The notes beneath the pieces were generated by a model. That model had not been told where the DNA came from. It made no database searches and was given only the letters and a program-made list of their open reading frames with translations. Below are positions 49,328-57,977 of a stretch of DNA of 64,000 nucleotides, piece by piece. Origin of the DNA: Streptomyces sp. HUAS MG91 (GTDB lineage Bacteria > Actinomycetota > Actinomycetes > Streptomycetales > Streptomycetaceae); NCBI RefSeq assembly GCF_040529335.1, contig NZ_CP159534.1, forward strand, positions 248,001 to 312,000, written 5' to 3'. Position numbers and translations under genes: made by a program. How positions within the stretch are numbered: the first letter of the stretch is position 1; every line of letters begins with the position of its first letter.

Positions 49328-50362
49328 TCACCCACGCTGTCCGCCGCCGCGGGTCCAGTCCAGGAGGCGGTCCGCGGACCAGGTCGTCACCACGCGGTCG
49401 GCGGGTACGCCGCACTCCTGTGCTCGGGCGCAGCCGAGCACCTGCCAGTCGAGCTGTCCCGGCGCGTGCGCGTCGGTGTCCACGGCGAACAGGGTGCCGG
49501 CCGCGACGGCGCGCCGCAGCAGCCGGCGCGGCGGGTCGAGCCGCTCGGGGCGGCTGTTGATCTCGACCGCGGTGCCGGACTCCGCGCAGGCCGCGAACAC
49601 CGCGTCGGCGTCGAAGACCGACTCGGGCCGGCCGCGTCCGGTGACGAGCCGGCCGGTGCAGTGTCCGAGGACGTCGGCGCGCGGATCGCGGACGGCGGCG
49701 ATCAGGCGGCGGGTCATCGCGGCGGCGTCCATCCGGAGCTTGGAGTGGACGGACACCACTACCACGTCGAGCCGGTCCAGGAGTGCGGGCTCCTGGTCGA
49801 GGGAGCCGTCGTCGAGGATGTCGCACTCGATGCCGGTCAGCAGCCGGAACGGCGCCCACCTGGCGTTGAGTTCGGCGATCACGTCGAGTTGTTCCCGCAG
49901 CCGCCGCGGGGACAGTCCGTGGGCCACGGTCAGCCGTGGCGAGTGGTCGGTGAGCACGGCCCACTCGTGGCCGAGGTCGCGCGCCGCGCGGCCCATCGTC
50001 TCGATCGGGCTGCCGCCGTCGGACCAGTCGGAGTGCAGATGGCAGTCCCCGCGCAGCAGCGCCCGGAGCCGGGCGCCCGCGCCGTCCGGCACGAGCGGGG
50101 TCCGCGCCGCCTCCTCCAGGCGGGACAGGTACTCCGGCACCTCGCCGGCGACCGCAGCGCGGATCACCTCGGCCGTGGTGGGGCCGATGCCCTTGAGCGC
50201 TTGCAGGGTGCCCGCCGCGGCACGGCGCGCCGTCTCGTCCGGGCCCTGTTCGGCGACCACCCTGGCGGCGGTGCGGAAGGCGCGGACACGGTAGGTGGGG
50301 GCGCGATCGCGCTCCAGGAGGAACGCGATCCGCTCCAGGACCTGCGGAGGTCGCATCGTCAT
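49328..50362 (-). CDS. PHP-domain phosphoesterase with helix-hairpin-helix N-terminus
   Basis: A 344-residue protein. Residues 1-85 contain a helix-hairpin-helix (TLQALKGIGPTTAEVIRAAV) as in the N-terminal part of DNA polymerase X. The PHP domain begins at GDCHLHSDWSDGG (metal His pair) and continues with LTDHSPRL, GIECDILDDG, VVSVHSKL, GHCTGR and a late DTDAHAPGQL. All nine-site metal ligands appear present. It is the C-terminal half of the bacterial PolX arrangement without the polymerase, probably a nuclease or 3'-end-cleaning phosphoesterase. Confidence 0.9.
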   Translation of the reverse strand: MTMRPPQVLERIAFLLERDRAPTYRVRAFRTAARVVAEQGPDETARRAAAGTLQALKGIGPTTAEVIRAAVAGEVPEYLSRLEEAARTPLVPDGAGARLRALLRGDCHLHSDWSDGGSPIETMGRAARDLGHEWAVLTDHSPRLTVAHGLSPRRLREQLDVIAELNARWAPFRLLTGIECDILDDGSLDQEPALLDRLDVVVVSVHSKLRMDAAAMTRRLIAAVRDPRADVLGHCTGRLVTGRGRPESVFDADAVFAACAESGTAVEINSRPERLDPPRRLLRRAVAAGTLFAVDTDAHAPGQLDWQVLGCARAQECGVPADRVVTTWSADRLLDWTRGGGQRG

Positions 50363-50402
50363 CTCCGGCCCCGCGGACTCTCCGTCATCTGTCCAGCGTC
50401 GC

Positions 50403-51878
50403 TCAGTCGGCGCCGCCGGGCACGTCGGCGGCCTGCCGCAGCAGCTGTCCGATCTCGGGGTGCATGACGTCGTGGTGGCCGCTGAAGGGGCGGTCGGTGG
50501 TGTGGACGACCTCGGAGGCGTCGACGTTCAGGTAGGGCAGGCGCCGCAGGTCCTCCTTGCCCGTTTCCCCCAGGCACACGGGGGCGGGCCCCTCGACGCC
50601 CTGCACGCCGTCGAAGCCGAGGGCACCCCATTTGCGGGCGATCGACGTCAGGTCGGCGGAGTCGCCGATCATCTGGGCGGACAGCGGGTACAGCACGCCG
50701 AGGTGGAAGTCGAGATGGGAGAACGTGCAGAACAGCGGCCCCTGGACGAGGCGTTGCAGACTCCACAGCGCGCCGTGGCCCGAGACCTGCTGCGGCAGGC
50801 TGTCGGCGAACGCGAAGTGTGACATCTCGCCCTGGAGGAGCGTGAGGGAGGACAGCATCACCGGCTCGGCGCCACCGCTCTCCAGGCCGCGCAGCGCGAA
50901 GCCGGCCAGCCGGGCGCCGAGCCCGTGCCCGACGAGGTGCAGCCGCACCTCGGAGTCCTCGGCGAGACCGGGCAGGGCGGGACCGAGGCCCAGTTCCCCG
51001 ATGAAACCGGCGCGGCGGCGCAGCATGTGGCGTACGACCTGGCGGAAGAGCTCGTGGGCGCCGTCCCACAGTGCGGCCTGGTCGGCGGTGCGGGCCTGCT
51101 CGCCCAGCGGGCCGCCGGAGGCGACCGTACCGGCGCGTGCCACCCGTTCGCTCAGCGGTCGCGCGGGGCGCGGTCCGGCGACCCGGATCTCGGCGAGGGT
51201 GCCCTCCTCGGACACGTCGGGCCCTTTGCGGCCGTCCTCGTGCCGGGCCGGGCGCGCGGATCCGGTGTCCCCGGCCCGGCGCAGGTCGTCGAGCGCGCCC
51301 GCGAACTCGACGCACATGGTCCTGGTGTCCTCGAAGAGCATGAGGGGGTCGGACTGCGGAATGATCTCGCCCTCGGCGTCGGAGGCGAACGGGGCCACCG
51401 GGTCCTGCAACGGGACCTCCGCCAGGCGGCGCAGTTGCGTACCGAAGTCGTCGAAGGCGGTCTCGTGGTCGGACCGGTCCCGCAGCAGGGCGACGATCCG
51501 CGTCAACTCCTCCTCGTGGCCGGGCAAATGACGCACGAGGTCGTCCAGCGTCTCCCGGTCGGCCTCCGCGCCGTCCGGCCGCTGTTCCACGCCGGGCAGG
51601 TCCTCGTCGCGGAAGCAGAGCGACGGCCAGTGCACGGAGAGCATTCCGGCCCGCCCGGGCGCGTCCTGCCAGGCCTCGGCCAGCAGGCGGCGGTAGGCGC
51701 CGTCGACGGCGGCGCCGACCTCCTCGTCGTTGTGGGCGCCGTGGACCACGATGTACAGGTCGCGGACGCCGCTGTCCCGCACGGCCGCTCGCACCCGGTC
51801 CACGGAGTCGGGCGCGAGCGCGGCCCCGCCGTCGAATCGCAGAGCGCCGAGATCGTGGAACGCGGCCGGTTGCGGCAT
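50403..51878 (-). CDS. Lipase-like alpha/beta-hydrolase-fold protein with altered nucleophile elbow
   Basis: A 491-residue protein. LYIVVHGAHNDEEVGAAVDG near residue 40 resembles an oxyanion-side strand. A second conserved strand HLVGHGLGARLAGFALRG, around residue 318, looks like the lipase elbow, but the normal Ser is Gly (GHGLG in place of GHSLG). A late HHDVMHPEIG could provide the His. The long acidic middle (about residues 95-250) is variable. The substitution makes classical hydrolysis unlikely, so it may be a binding protein or use another residue. It is a singleton transcript with a 197-bp upstream gap. Confidence 0.75.
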   Translation of the reverse strand: MPQPAAFHDLGALRFDGGAALAPDSVDRVRAAVRDSGVRDLYIVVHGAHNDEEVGAAVDGAYRRLLAEAWQDAPGRAGMLSVHWPSLCFRDEDLPGVEQRPDGAEADRETLDDLVRHLPGHEEELTRIVALLRDRSDHETAFDDFGTQLRRLAEVPLQDPVAPFASDAEGEIIPQSDPLMLFEDTRTMCVEFAGALDDLRRAGDTGSARPARHEDGRKGPDVSEEGTLAEIRVAGPRPARPLSERVARAGTVASGGPLGEQARTADQAALWDGAHELFRQVVRHMLRRRAGFIGELGLGPALPGLAEDSEVRLHLVGHGLGARLAGFALRGLESGGAEPVMLSSLTLLQGEMSHFAFADSLPQQVSGHGALWSLQRLVQGPLFCTFSHLDFHLGVLYPLSAQMIGDSADLTSIARKWGALGFDGVQGVEGPAPVCLGETGKEDLRRLPYLNVDASEVVHTTDRPFSGHHDVMHPEIGQLLRQAADVPGGAD

Positions 51879-52075
51879 GGCTCACTCCCGTGGGGCGCCG
51901 CCCGTCGCGACGCGGTGCGGAAGCGGGCCGGGGTGCCCGCCTCGCGAGGCACTCCGTCTTCCCACCGCGCCGCCGGGCACGCTCCGGGCGACGCCGATGT
52001 ACGGCGTTTCTACGCCACGCATGCCGCTCCGCGCAGACGCCGGGGAGGACGGGCCCTCCCCGGCGGACCCACGCC

Positions 52076-52240
52076 CTAGCGGATCCGGTTGTCCTGCGTG
52101 ATGTTCCGGGCGCGGGCCCGCGCCTCCTCAGCGGAGAGCCCCGCGTCGCACACGATCGTCACCACACTGCCGTCGTCCAGCGGCACACGCCGCATCTCCA
52201 CGCCCAGCAGTCCCGAGCGTTCCGGCTCGTTCTCGGACAT
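52076..52240 (-). CDS. Small conserved-looking protein
   Basis: A 54-residue acidic protein beginning MSENEPERSGLLGVEM and ending with an AEEARARARNI helix. ATG 52240 has an ideal GAGGAGG 7 bp upstream, which supports translation. No family is recognised. It lies alone, divergent from the Dps gene, with a 280-bp gap. Confidence 0.65.
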   Translation of the reverse strand: MSENEPERSGLLGVEMRRVPLDDGSVVTIVCDAGLSAEEARARARNITQDNRIR

Positions 52241-52454
52241 CAGAGCACCTCCTCGTCGGCGGATGCCCAGGCTAGGCAAGGAGCGGGGCCGGCGGCGGGG
52301 AGCGGGGGCCGCATGTCACACGATCGAAGCCCGTGACTGCGGCAGACGCCAGCGCGTCAACCCGACACGCGGGCGATTCGGACTCCGCTCCGGCGGACAG
52401 ATGCATTCCGACACGCCCGCGCCCCACGGTGATCCTTCTCGCACGGGGCGGAAT

Positions 52455-52478
52455 GTGTGGATCCCGCAGAGCGGGTAG
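52455..52478 (+). promoter_or_regulatory. Possible SigB-type promoter before dps
   Basis: GTGT, 14 bp and GGGTAG resemble the GNNT-n14-16-GGGTAY form used by SigB-type stress sigma factors in Streptomyces. It ends 42 bp before the Dps start. Confidence 0.35.
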
Positions 52479-52520
52479 TGGGGGTGGACAGCCCGTCCGG
52501 TACGAAGGGAGACACCCCCC

Positions 52521-53078
52521 ATGACTCTGCAGAGCACTCCGAAGTACACCGTCCCCGGCCTCACGGTGGACCAGGCCGGAGAGCTGATCGAGATTCTCCA
52601 GATGCGTCTGCACGCGCTCAACGATCTGCATCTGACGCTGAAGCACGTCCACTGGAACGTCGTCGGTCCGCACTTCATCGCCGTCCACGAAATGATCGAT
52701 CCGCAGGTCGACAAGGTCCGCGCGATGGCCGACGACGTCGCCGAGCGCGCGGCCGCCCTCGGCGGGGTCAGCCAGGGCACGCCCGGCGCGCTCGTGGCCG
52801 CCCGGACCTGGCAGGACTACAGCGTGGGCCGGGCCGACGCCATCGCCCATCTCGGGGCGCTCGACGTCGTCTACACCGGCGTCATCGAGGACCTGCGCAG
52901 GGCGGTCGCGGCGGCCGGTGCCGTCGACACCGCCACGGAGGACCTGCTGATCGGACAGCTGCGCGATCTGGAGCAGTTCCAGTGGTTCGTCCGCGCGCAC
53001 CTGGAGACGGCGGGCGGTTCGCTGCGCACCGGCTCGGCCGATACGGAGGCGGAGGCCGCCCACAAGGCCGTCAACTAG
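52521..53078 (+). CDS. dps: Dps-family DNA-protection protein (second copy)
   Basis: A 185-residue ferritin-like protein. TLKHVHWNVVGPHF carries the conserved ferroxidase His and Trp, and HEMIDPQVDKVRAMADDVAERAAALGG the Asp and Glu ligands. Both N-terminal and C-terminal extensions (PKYTVPGLTVDQAG and EAEAAHKAVN) are longer than in the copy at 28891, as in DpsA-type proteins, where tails affect assembly or DNA binding. ATG follows GAAGGGAG. A SigB-like promoter is suggested upstream. Confidence 0.93.
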   Translation: MTLQSTPKYTVPGLTVDQAGELIEILQMRLHALNDLHLTLKHVHWNVVGPHFIAVHEMIDPQVDKVRAMADDVAERAAALGGVSQGTPGALVAARTWQDYSVGRADAIAHLGALDVVYTGVIEDLRRAVAAAGAVDTATEDLLIGQLRDLEQFQWFVRAHLETAGGSLRTGSADTEAEAAHKAVN

Positions 53079-53194
53079 CCTCCCACCAGGGCACGTTCGC
53101 GAGTGAATCAGGTCACGTCGGGCACGCGGTGCGCATGGACCGTGACAGGCCGGGCATGGGGAGGTACCGCCCCCCGAGCGAGAGCAGGCCCTCC

Positions 53195-53425
53195 ATGCTG
53201 ATGCCCGACGCCACGTTCGTCCGTACCCTGCTGAGCCGCTACGCCGATCTGCAGATGCGGCATTGCGAGCGGCCCTCGCAGGAGTTGCGCTGGCAGCTCG
53301 ACGACGTGACCTACACGCTGTGCGTCTGCACCGGGACCCGTACGATCCGCGACGCCCTCGCCGCCGCCGACCGGGTCCTGGAGCAGGCCGCGGCCCGCGG
53401 TTCCGACGAACCGCAGGCCGCGTGA
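53195..53425 (+). CDS. DUF5133-family small protein
   Basis: A 76-residue protein matching DUF5133: MLMPDATFVRTLLSRYADLQMRH at the start and DVTYTLCVCTGTRTIRDALAAAD at the end. The family is confined to streptomycetes and relatives; its role is unknown. The ATG lies behind GCAGGCC, a weak ribosome site. It is followed by a strong terminator at 53515. Confidence 0.8.
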   Translation: MLMPDATFVRTLLSRYADLQMRHCERPSQELRWQLDDVTYTLCVCTGTRTIRDALAAADRVLEQAAARGSDEPQAA

Positions 53426-53514
53426 ACACCCGGAGCGGCACGCCTGTTTGAGCCGGGCCGACGGGGGCACTCGGAGCCCGATCCCGTCGTACGAACCGAG
53501 GGATCCGATGAGCT

Positions 53515-53546
53515 GGGGGCGCGTCCTGGGACGAGGACGCGCCCCC
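53515..53546. terminator. Bidirectional terminator
   Basis: GGGGGCGCGTCCT and AGGACGCGCCCCC, 13-bp perfect arms around a 6-base loop, stand between DUF5133 and the convergent abgT remnant. Confidence 0.8.
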
Positions 53547-53550
53547 GTCG

Positions 53551-54500
53551 TCATGGTGTGCGCAGGGCGGCCCCGGGGCCGAGGGGCAGGTCGAGCCCGT
53601 AGAAGACGCCGAGCACGGCCAGCCACGCCACCAGGAACGGGACGACGAACACCGACAGCCGCGAGAGCAGCGAACCCAGCCGCGCCTCGGGTTCGTAGCG
53701 CCGCAGCACCGTCAGGAGCAGGAACACGTACGGGTTGAGCGGCGTGATCATCTGGGTGGCCGAGTCGCCGATGCGGAACGCCGCCTGGGTGGCGGCCGGT
53801 TCCATGCCGAGCAGCATGAACGCGGGCACGAACACCGGCGCCACCAGCGACCACAGGGCCGAGCCCGAGGTGATGAACAGGTTCAGGACACAGACCAGCA
53901 GGACGAAGGCGAGCAGCCCCGCATATCCGGTGAGCCCGACGGACTGCAGCAGCGCGGCGCCCTTGACGGCGAGCAGCGTGCCCAGGTCGGTCCAGTCGAA
54001 GACTCCGATCACCTGGGCGATGACCAGGATGAGCACGATGTACGCGGACATGCCGGTGATCGCCTCGGCCATCATCCGGGGTACGTCCTCGAAGCGGGTG
54101 ACGGCCTTGACGGTGCGGCCGTAGACGGCGCCCGCCAGCAGGAACGCCACGAACAGCAGCGGGACGATGCCGTCCAGGACCGGCGAGGGGACCAGCGCCC
54201 CGCCCGCGCCGCGCAGCGGTGATCCGGGGACCAGCCAGCAGGTCAGGACGAGCGCGGCGTACGCGAGGACGGCGAGGCCCGCGCGGCGCATGGCGGTGCG
54301 CTGGAGCGGGGTGACCTCGGTGGTGACAGCGGTGTCGGCGTCGTCGGCGGGGGCGGGATCCGTGGTTTGCGCGGGCCGCGGCAGCCGGGGTTCCAGGACG
54401 CGGGAGATGAGGAACCCGCCGATGAGCGCGAGGACGACGCTGGCGGCCGCCGTGTAGAAGTAGTTGATCAGGATGTGCGTGGACGCGTCGACCCCCGGGA
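53551..54500 (-). pseudogene. AbgT-family transporter, N-terminal part deleted
   Basis: The minus strand encodes the C-terminal roughly 310 residues of an AbgT (p-aminobenzoyl-glutamate) transporter. It has STHILINYFYTAAASVVLALIGGFL, the LEPRLPRP loop, several helices including ITSGSALWSLVAPVFVPAFMLLG, and GDSATQMITPLNPY. Family members are about 500 residues, so about 200 N-terminal residues, including the first helices, are missing. To the right the same frame runs antisense to the Lrp gene. No ATG, GTG or ribosome site is found at the junction. This looks like a deletion scar beside the Lrp gene; exact breakpoint uncertain, 54480-54510. Confidence 0.75.
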
Positions 54501-54510
54501 CCTGGAGCGG

Positions 54511-55527
54511 GTGCGGCTCGACGAGCTCGATCTGGCGCTGGTGCACGCCCTTCAGATCAACACCCGCGCCCCCTGGACACTGATCGGGGAGGAGCTCGGG
54601 ATCGATCCGGTCACCGCCGCCCGGCGCTGGGAGCGGCTCGCCCGCACCGGGGCCGCCTGGGTCGACGGTTATCTGTCCCTGGACCGGGACGAGGGGTCGG
54701 TCTACGCGCAGGTGGAGATCGAGACCGGCGGGCAGTTGCCCGAGGACGTGCTGACCTCGCTGGCCGCCGACTCCCGCATGCTCAGCCTCAAACAGACCTC
54801 CGGCGGGCGTGATCTGCTCGCCATCGTCGGGGCGTCCTCCTTCGACGACCTGGCGCGGTACGCGGGTGAGCGCGTCGCCCGGCTGCCCGGGGTGCGCGGC
54901 CCCCGGCTGCACGTCATCACGGCGGTGCCGGTCGAGGGCGCGCAGTGGCGGATGCGCAGTCTCACGCCGGCGCAGCGCACGCTGCTGCGGCCGGAGGTCC
55001 CCGGCGGTGTGCCGGACGAGCCGATCCGGCCCGTCGACCGGCGGATCGCGCACGCGCTGGGCACCGACGGCCGGATGCCGCTGTCGGCGCTGGCGCGGGC
55101 CACGGGCACCAGTACGGCGACCGTGCGGCGCCGGTTGCGGACGCTGACCGCGGGCGGGCGGCTGTCGCTGCGCTGCACCCTGGCCCGGCCGCTGACCGAG
55201 TTTCCGGTGTCGGTGGTCTACTTCGGGGCCGTTCCCGCGGAGAACCTCGACGCGGCGGTCCGCGCGCTGCGGACGCTGCCGGGGCTGCGCATGTGCAGCA
55301 TCACCGCGAGCACGCACAATCTCATCCTGGACATCTGGGTGCGCTCGCTCGCCGAGGTGCACACCACGGAGGCCCTGCTCAACCGGCGTCTCGCACAGTT
55401 GGAGCTGCGCATCACCGAGCGCGCGGTGGTGCTGCGCACGCTCAAGCACGCGGGGCGGCTGCTCGACCGGCGCGGGCACAGCGTGGCGGCGGTGCCGCTC
55501 AACTCCGTTCTTCCGGACGGGTGTTGA
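54511..55527 (+). CDS. Lrp/AsnC-family transcriptional regulator with two helix-turn-helix units
   Basis: A 338-residue double-length Lrp regulator. The first helix-turn-helix (LDELDLALVHALQINTRAPW, residues 4-23) and AsnC ligand domain are followed by a second helix-turn-helix (VDRRIAHALGTDGRMPLSALARATGTSTATVRRRL, around residue 170) and a second AsnC-like domain. The N-terminus is uncertain: GTG 54511 has GGAG close upstream, but the gene lies at the abgT deletion junction and may have lost its own promoter. In related genomes such regulators often sit beside transporter and peptidase genes. Confidence 0.85.
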   Translation: MRLDELDLALVHALQINTRAPWTLIGEELGIDPVTAARRWERLARTGAAWVDGYLSLDRDEGSVYAQVEIETGGQLPEDVLTSLAADSRMLSLKQTSGGRDLLAIVGASSFDDLARYAGERVARLPGVRGPRLHVITAVPVEGAQWRMRSLTPAQRTLLRPEVPGGVPDEPIRPVDRRIAHALGTDGRMPLSALARATGTSTATVRRRLRTLTAGGRLSLRCTLARPLTEFPVSVVYFGAVPAENLDAAVRALRTLPGLRMCSITASTHNLILDIWVRSLAEVHTTEALLNRRLAQLELRITERAVVLRTLKHAGRLLDRRGHSVAAVPLNSVLPDGC

Positions 55528-55542
55528 GCGGCCCGCGGCCCG

Positions 55543-55950
55543 TCAGACCCGTCCGCCGGTCAGTCGCGTGAACGGCCCCTGGCTGCCGCGCTCCGCGCGG
55601 CGTCCGGCCGCGTAGGAACCCGCGACCAGGGCCGTGGCGCCTGCCGTGACACCGGCGGCGACGATCTTGCGGTTCTTGAGCACGGCCCAGGCCGTCGTCG
55701 CGGCCGAGACCGCCTGGCCCGCCGCCGAGGTCACGGTGGAGCGGGCGGTGTCCAGCGCGGCGGTCGCCGTGGTCGCCGCGCGGGCTCCCTCGGTGCCCGC
55801 CGTGCGCGCCGCGCGGCCCGCTCCCGCACCGGCCGCCTCCGCCTTGGACGCGGTCTTCTCCGCGGTCCTCTTCGCTGCCTTGGCCGCGGCGGGCTGCGCC
55901 GTCCTGGTCGTCCGTGCGGCTGTCTCTCCGTTGTCCTGTGTGTTCGCCAT
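55543..55950 (-). CDS. Ala-rich protein with basic N-terminus and hydrophobic C-terminal helix
   Basis: A 135-residue low-complexity protein rich in Ala, Thr and Lys/Arg (AAAKAAKRTAEKTASKAEA), then a helix AAGVTAGATALVAGSYAAG that could span the membrane. The N-terminal part resembles histone H1-like or nucleoid-associated proteins; the tail suggests a membrane-anchored form. The ATG at 55950 lies inside a longer frame of no homology. Convergent with the Lrp gene by 15 bp. Confidence 0.65.
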   Translation of the reverse strand: MANTQDNGETAARTTRTAQPAAAKAAKRTAEKTASKAEAAGAGAGRAARTAGTEGARAATTATAALDTARSTVTSAAGQAVSAATTAWAVLKNRKIVAAGVTAGATALVAGSYAAGRRAERGSQGPFTRLTGGRV

Positions 55951-56088
55951 GGTGTGCGAATAGCCGGATCCGGCCGGGACAAACAGCGGGATCGCCCTTA
56001 CGGTGCCTGAGGCCCGCCCGCGGCCCTCGCATGGCGCCGGTCCGGCCGGTGGACGACGATGGGCACAGGCCGAAGCGAAGGAGCAGGC

Positions 56089-56337
56089 ATGGCTCAGGAC
56101 AATCCCGACTACCGGCCCGTGGTCTTCCGGGACAAGGCCGCCGGCTACGCGTTCTTGACCCGGTCCACGGCACGGACCGACGCGACGATCGAGTGGGACG
56201 ACGGGGAGACCTATCCCGTCGTCGACGTGGAGATCTCCGCGGAGAGTCACCCCTTCTACACGGGCAAGGCGCGCACGGTGGACACCGAGGGGCGCGTCGC
56301 GGCGTTCGAGCGCCGTTACGGCAAGGACGAGGGCTGA
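56089..56337 (+). CDS. rpmE2: 50S ribosomal protein L31 type B (zinc-free form)
   Basis: An 82-residue protein matching type-B L31: [22 protein letters not shown] at the start and [21 protein letters not shown] in the middle. The CxxC motif of zinc-binding type-A L31 is absent. Such paralogues replace the zinc form when zinc is scarce and are often Zur-controlled; I see no Zur-like palindrome upstream. ATG 56089 follows GAAGGAG. It is a single gene, not in a ribosomal-protein cluster. Confidence 0.93.
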   Translation: MAQDNPDYRPVVFRDKAAGYAFLTRSTARTDATIEWDDGETYPVVDVEISAESHPFYTGKARTVDTEGRVAAFERRYGKDEG

Positions 56338-56356
56338 CGACCGGGGCGGCGCGGTC

Positions 56357-56983
56357 TCATCCGGCCACGGCCGTGGAGCGGCCCAGGTACCAGACGGGCC
56401 CGGGATCCGGAACCGTCAGCAGCCGGAAGCCCAGCCGGTCGTAGAACGCCCGCGCCGCCGTGTTCGCCCGCACCATGCACAGGTGGACGGCCGGCACGCC
56501 CCGCTCGTGCAGCGCCTCCAGGAGCGTGTGCATCAGGGCGCGGCCGTGTCCCTTGCCCTGCCAGGGCGGGAGCAGGTCGATGTGCAAGTGCGCCGGGAAG
56601 TCGGCGAGTTCGTCCCTGACCATGCGTTCGGGTGTGTGCAGCAGCCCGATCATCTCCTCGCTGGGCGTCCGGGCCGCTCCGTCGACCGGCGGGTACCGGC
56701 CCGCCACCCCGGGCAGCCACTCCGCGCGGAAGCGGGCGGCGAACGCGGTGGTGTCCGGGACGCCCAGGACGTAGCCGACGGCGGTTCCCTCCCCGTCGTC
56801 CAGGACGAAGGCGAAGTCGGGCTCCAGGTGCACGTAGGGGTAGGCGAAGATCGACGGCATCAGCTCGTGGTCGGGGTAGAGCGACGTCGAGTCCCGCCCC
56901 TGATGGGCCGTCATGACGCAGATGTGTCCCAGCGCTTCACGGTCGGTGAGCTGGTAGGGACGGACGAACGGAGTGTTCTTCAT
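56357..56983 (-). CDS. GNAT-family N-acetyltransferase
   Basis: A 208-residue acetyltransferase. Residues 5-45 form the opening strand and helix, and the central AHLHIDLLPPWQGKGHGRALMHTLLEAL is the acetyl-CoA-binding motif A with Q/RxxGxG/A. ARAFYDRLGFRLL is motif B. The arrangement resembles the acetyltransferase half of bacterial OGA-like proteins. ATG 56983; the longer frame is spurious. Substrate unknown. It stands divergent from the SDR gene at 57156. Confidence 0.9.
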   Translation of the reverse strand: MKNTPFVRPYQLTDREALGHICVMTAHQGRDSTSLYPDHELMPSIFAYPYVHLEPDFAFVLDDGEGTAVGYVLGVPDTTAFAARFRAEWLPGVAGRYPPVDGAARTPSEEMIGLLHTPERMVRDELADFPAHLHIDLLPPWQGKGHGRALMHTLLEALHERGVPAVHLCMVRANTAARAFYDRLGFRLLTVPDPGPVWYLGRSTAVAG

Positions 56984-57155
56984 GCGGCGCACCCTGCCAC
57001 GGTGGGAGCGCTCCCGCACCGACTTTTCCCCGGTCTCCCCGGCCGCTGGGCGGCGCCCGCCCGTCACTCCGACGGTCCACATCTGGCCGGTGCACGTCGC
57101 GCGCACCGGGTAGGGCTCCTGCGCACACCCGTCACCGTCATCAGGAGTCGCCCGT

Positions 57156-57950
57156 ATGCAGATCGATCTGGCCGGACGGACCGCGCTGGTCACCGGCTCC
57201 ACCCAGGGGATCGGCGCCGCGATCGCCACCGGGCTCGCCCGGTCCGGAGCCCGCGTCGGCATCAACGGCCGTACCCGGAAACGGGTCGAGGAGGCCATCG
57301 ACCGGATCGGCGCCGACGCCCCCGGCGCCGCACTGGTGCCGGTGGTGGCCGACGTCGCCACCGACGAGGGCGCCCGGCACGCCGCCGAGGCGCTGCCGCG
57401 GGTCGACATCCTCGTCAACAACCTCGGCATCTTCGACTCGGCCGACCCGCTGGAGATCAGTGACGAGGAGTGGCGCCGCTACTTCGAGGTGAACGTGCTG
57501 GCGGCGGTCCGGATGATCCGCCAGTACCTCCCGGGGATGACCGAGCGCGGCTGGGGCCGGGTGCAGAACATCGCCAGCGACTCGGCGGTGGTGATCCCCG
57601 CCGAGATGATCCACTACGGCATGTCCAAGACGGCACTGCTCGCGGTCACCCGCGGCTTCGCCAAGCAGGCGGCCGGGACCGGCGTGACCGTCAACTCCGT
57701 CATCGCGGGGCCGACCCACACCGGCGGCGTCGAGGACTTCGTGTACGGACTGGTCGACCGGGACCTGCCCTGGGACGAGGCCCAGCGGACGTTCATGCGC
57801 GAGTACCGCCCCCAGTCGCTGCTCCAGCGCCTCATCGAGCCCGAGGAGATCGCCAACATGGTCGTCTACCTCGCCTCGGCCCAGGCGAGCGCGACCACGG
57901 GTGGGGCGCTGCGCGTGGACGGCGGCTACGTGGACTCGATCCTGCCCTAG
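57156..57950 (+). CDS. Short-chain dehydrogenase/reductase, FabG-like
   Basis: A 264-residue SDR. It has the TGSTQGIGAAI cofactor motif at residues 14-24, NNLGI in place of NNAG, catalytic Ser in IASDSAV, and YGMSK (YxxxK). DGGY near the end is typical of the FabG group. Arg-rich NGRTRKR after beta-2 favours NADP(H). It lies divergent from the GNAT gene and is convergent with the FG-GAP gene 27 bp away. Confidence 0.92.
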   Translation: MQIDLAGRTALVTGSTQGIGAAIATGLARSGARVGINGRTRKRVEEAIDRIGADAPGAALVPVVADVATDEGARHAAEALPRVDILVNNLGIFDSADPLEISDEEWRRYFEVNVLAAVRMIRQYLPGMTERGWGRVQNIASDSAVVIPAEMIHYGMSKTALLAVTRGFAKQAAGTGVTVNSVIAGPTHTGGVEDFVYGLVDRDLPWDEAQRTFMREYRPQSLLQRLIEPEEIANMVVYLASAQASATTGGALRVDGGYVDSILP

Positions 57951-57977
57951 AGCGTGCCCGGCGAGGCTTGTCGCGGC

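Noticed and set aside
54501..55479. Minus-strand frame joining the AbgT remnant to a further 330 residues
   Set aside because: The extension is a mirror frame of the Lrp gene and has no transporter motifs; only the part up to about 54500 is homologous.
56000..56088. Zur box before the L31 type B gene
   Set aside because: No A/T-rich TGAAAATGATTTTCA-like palindrome is visible.
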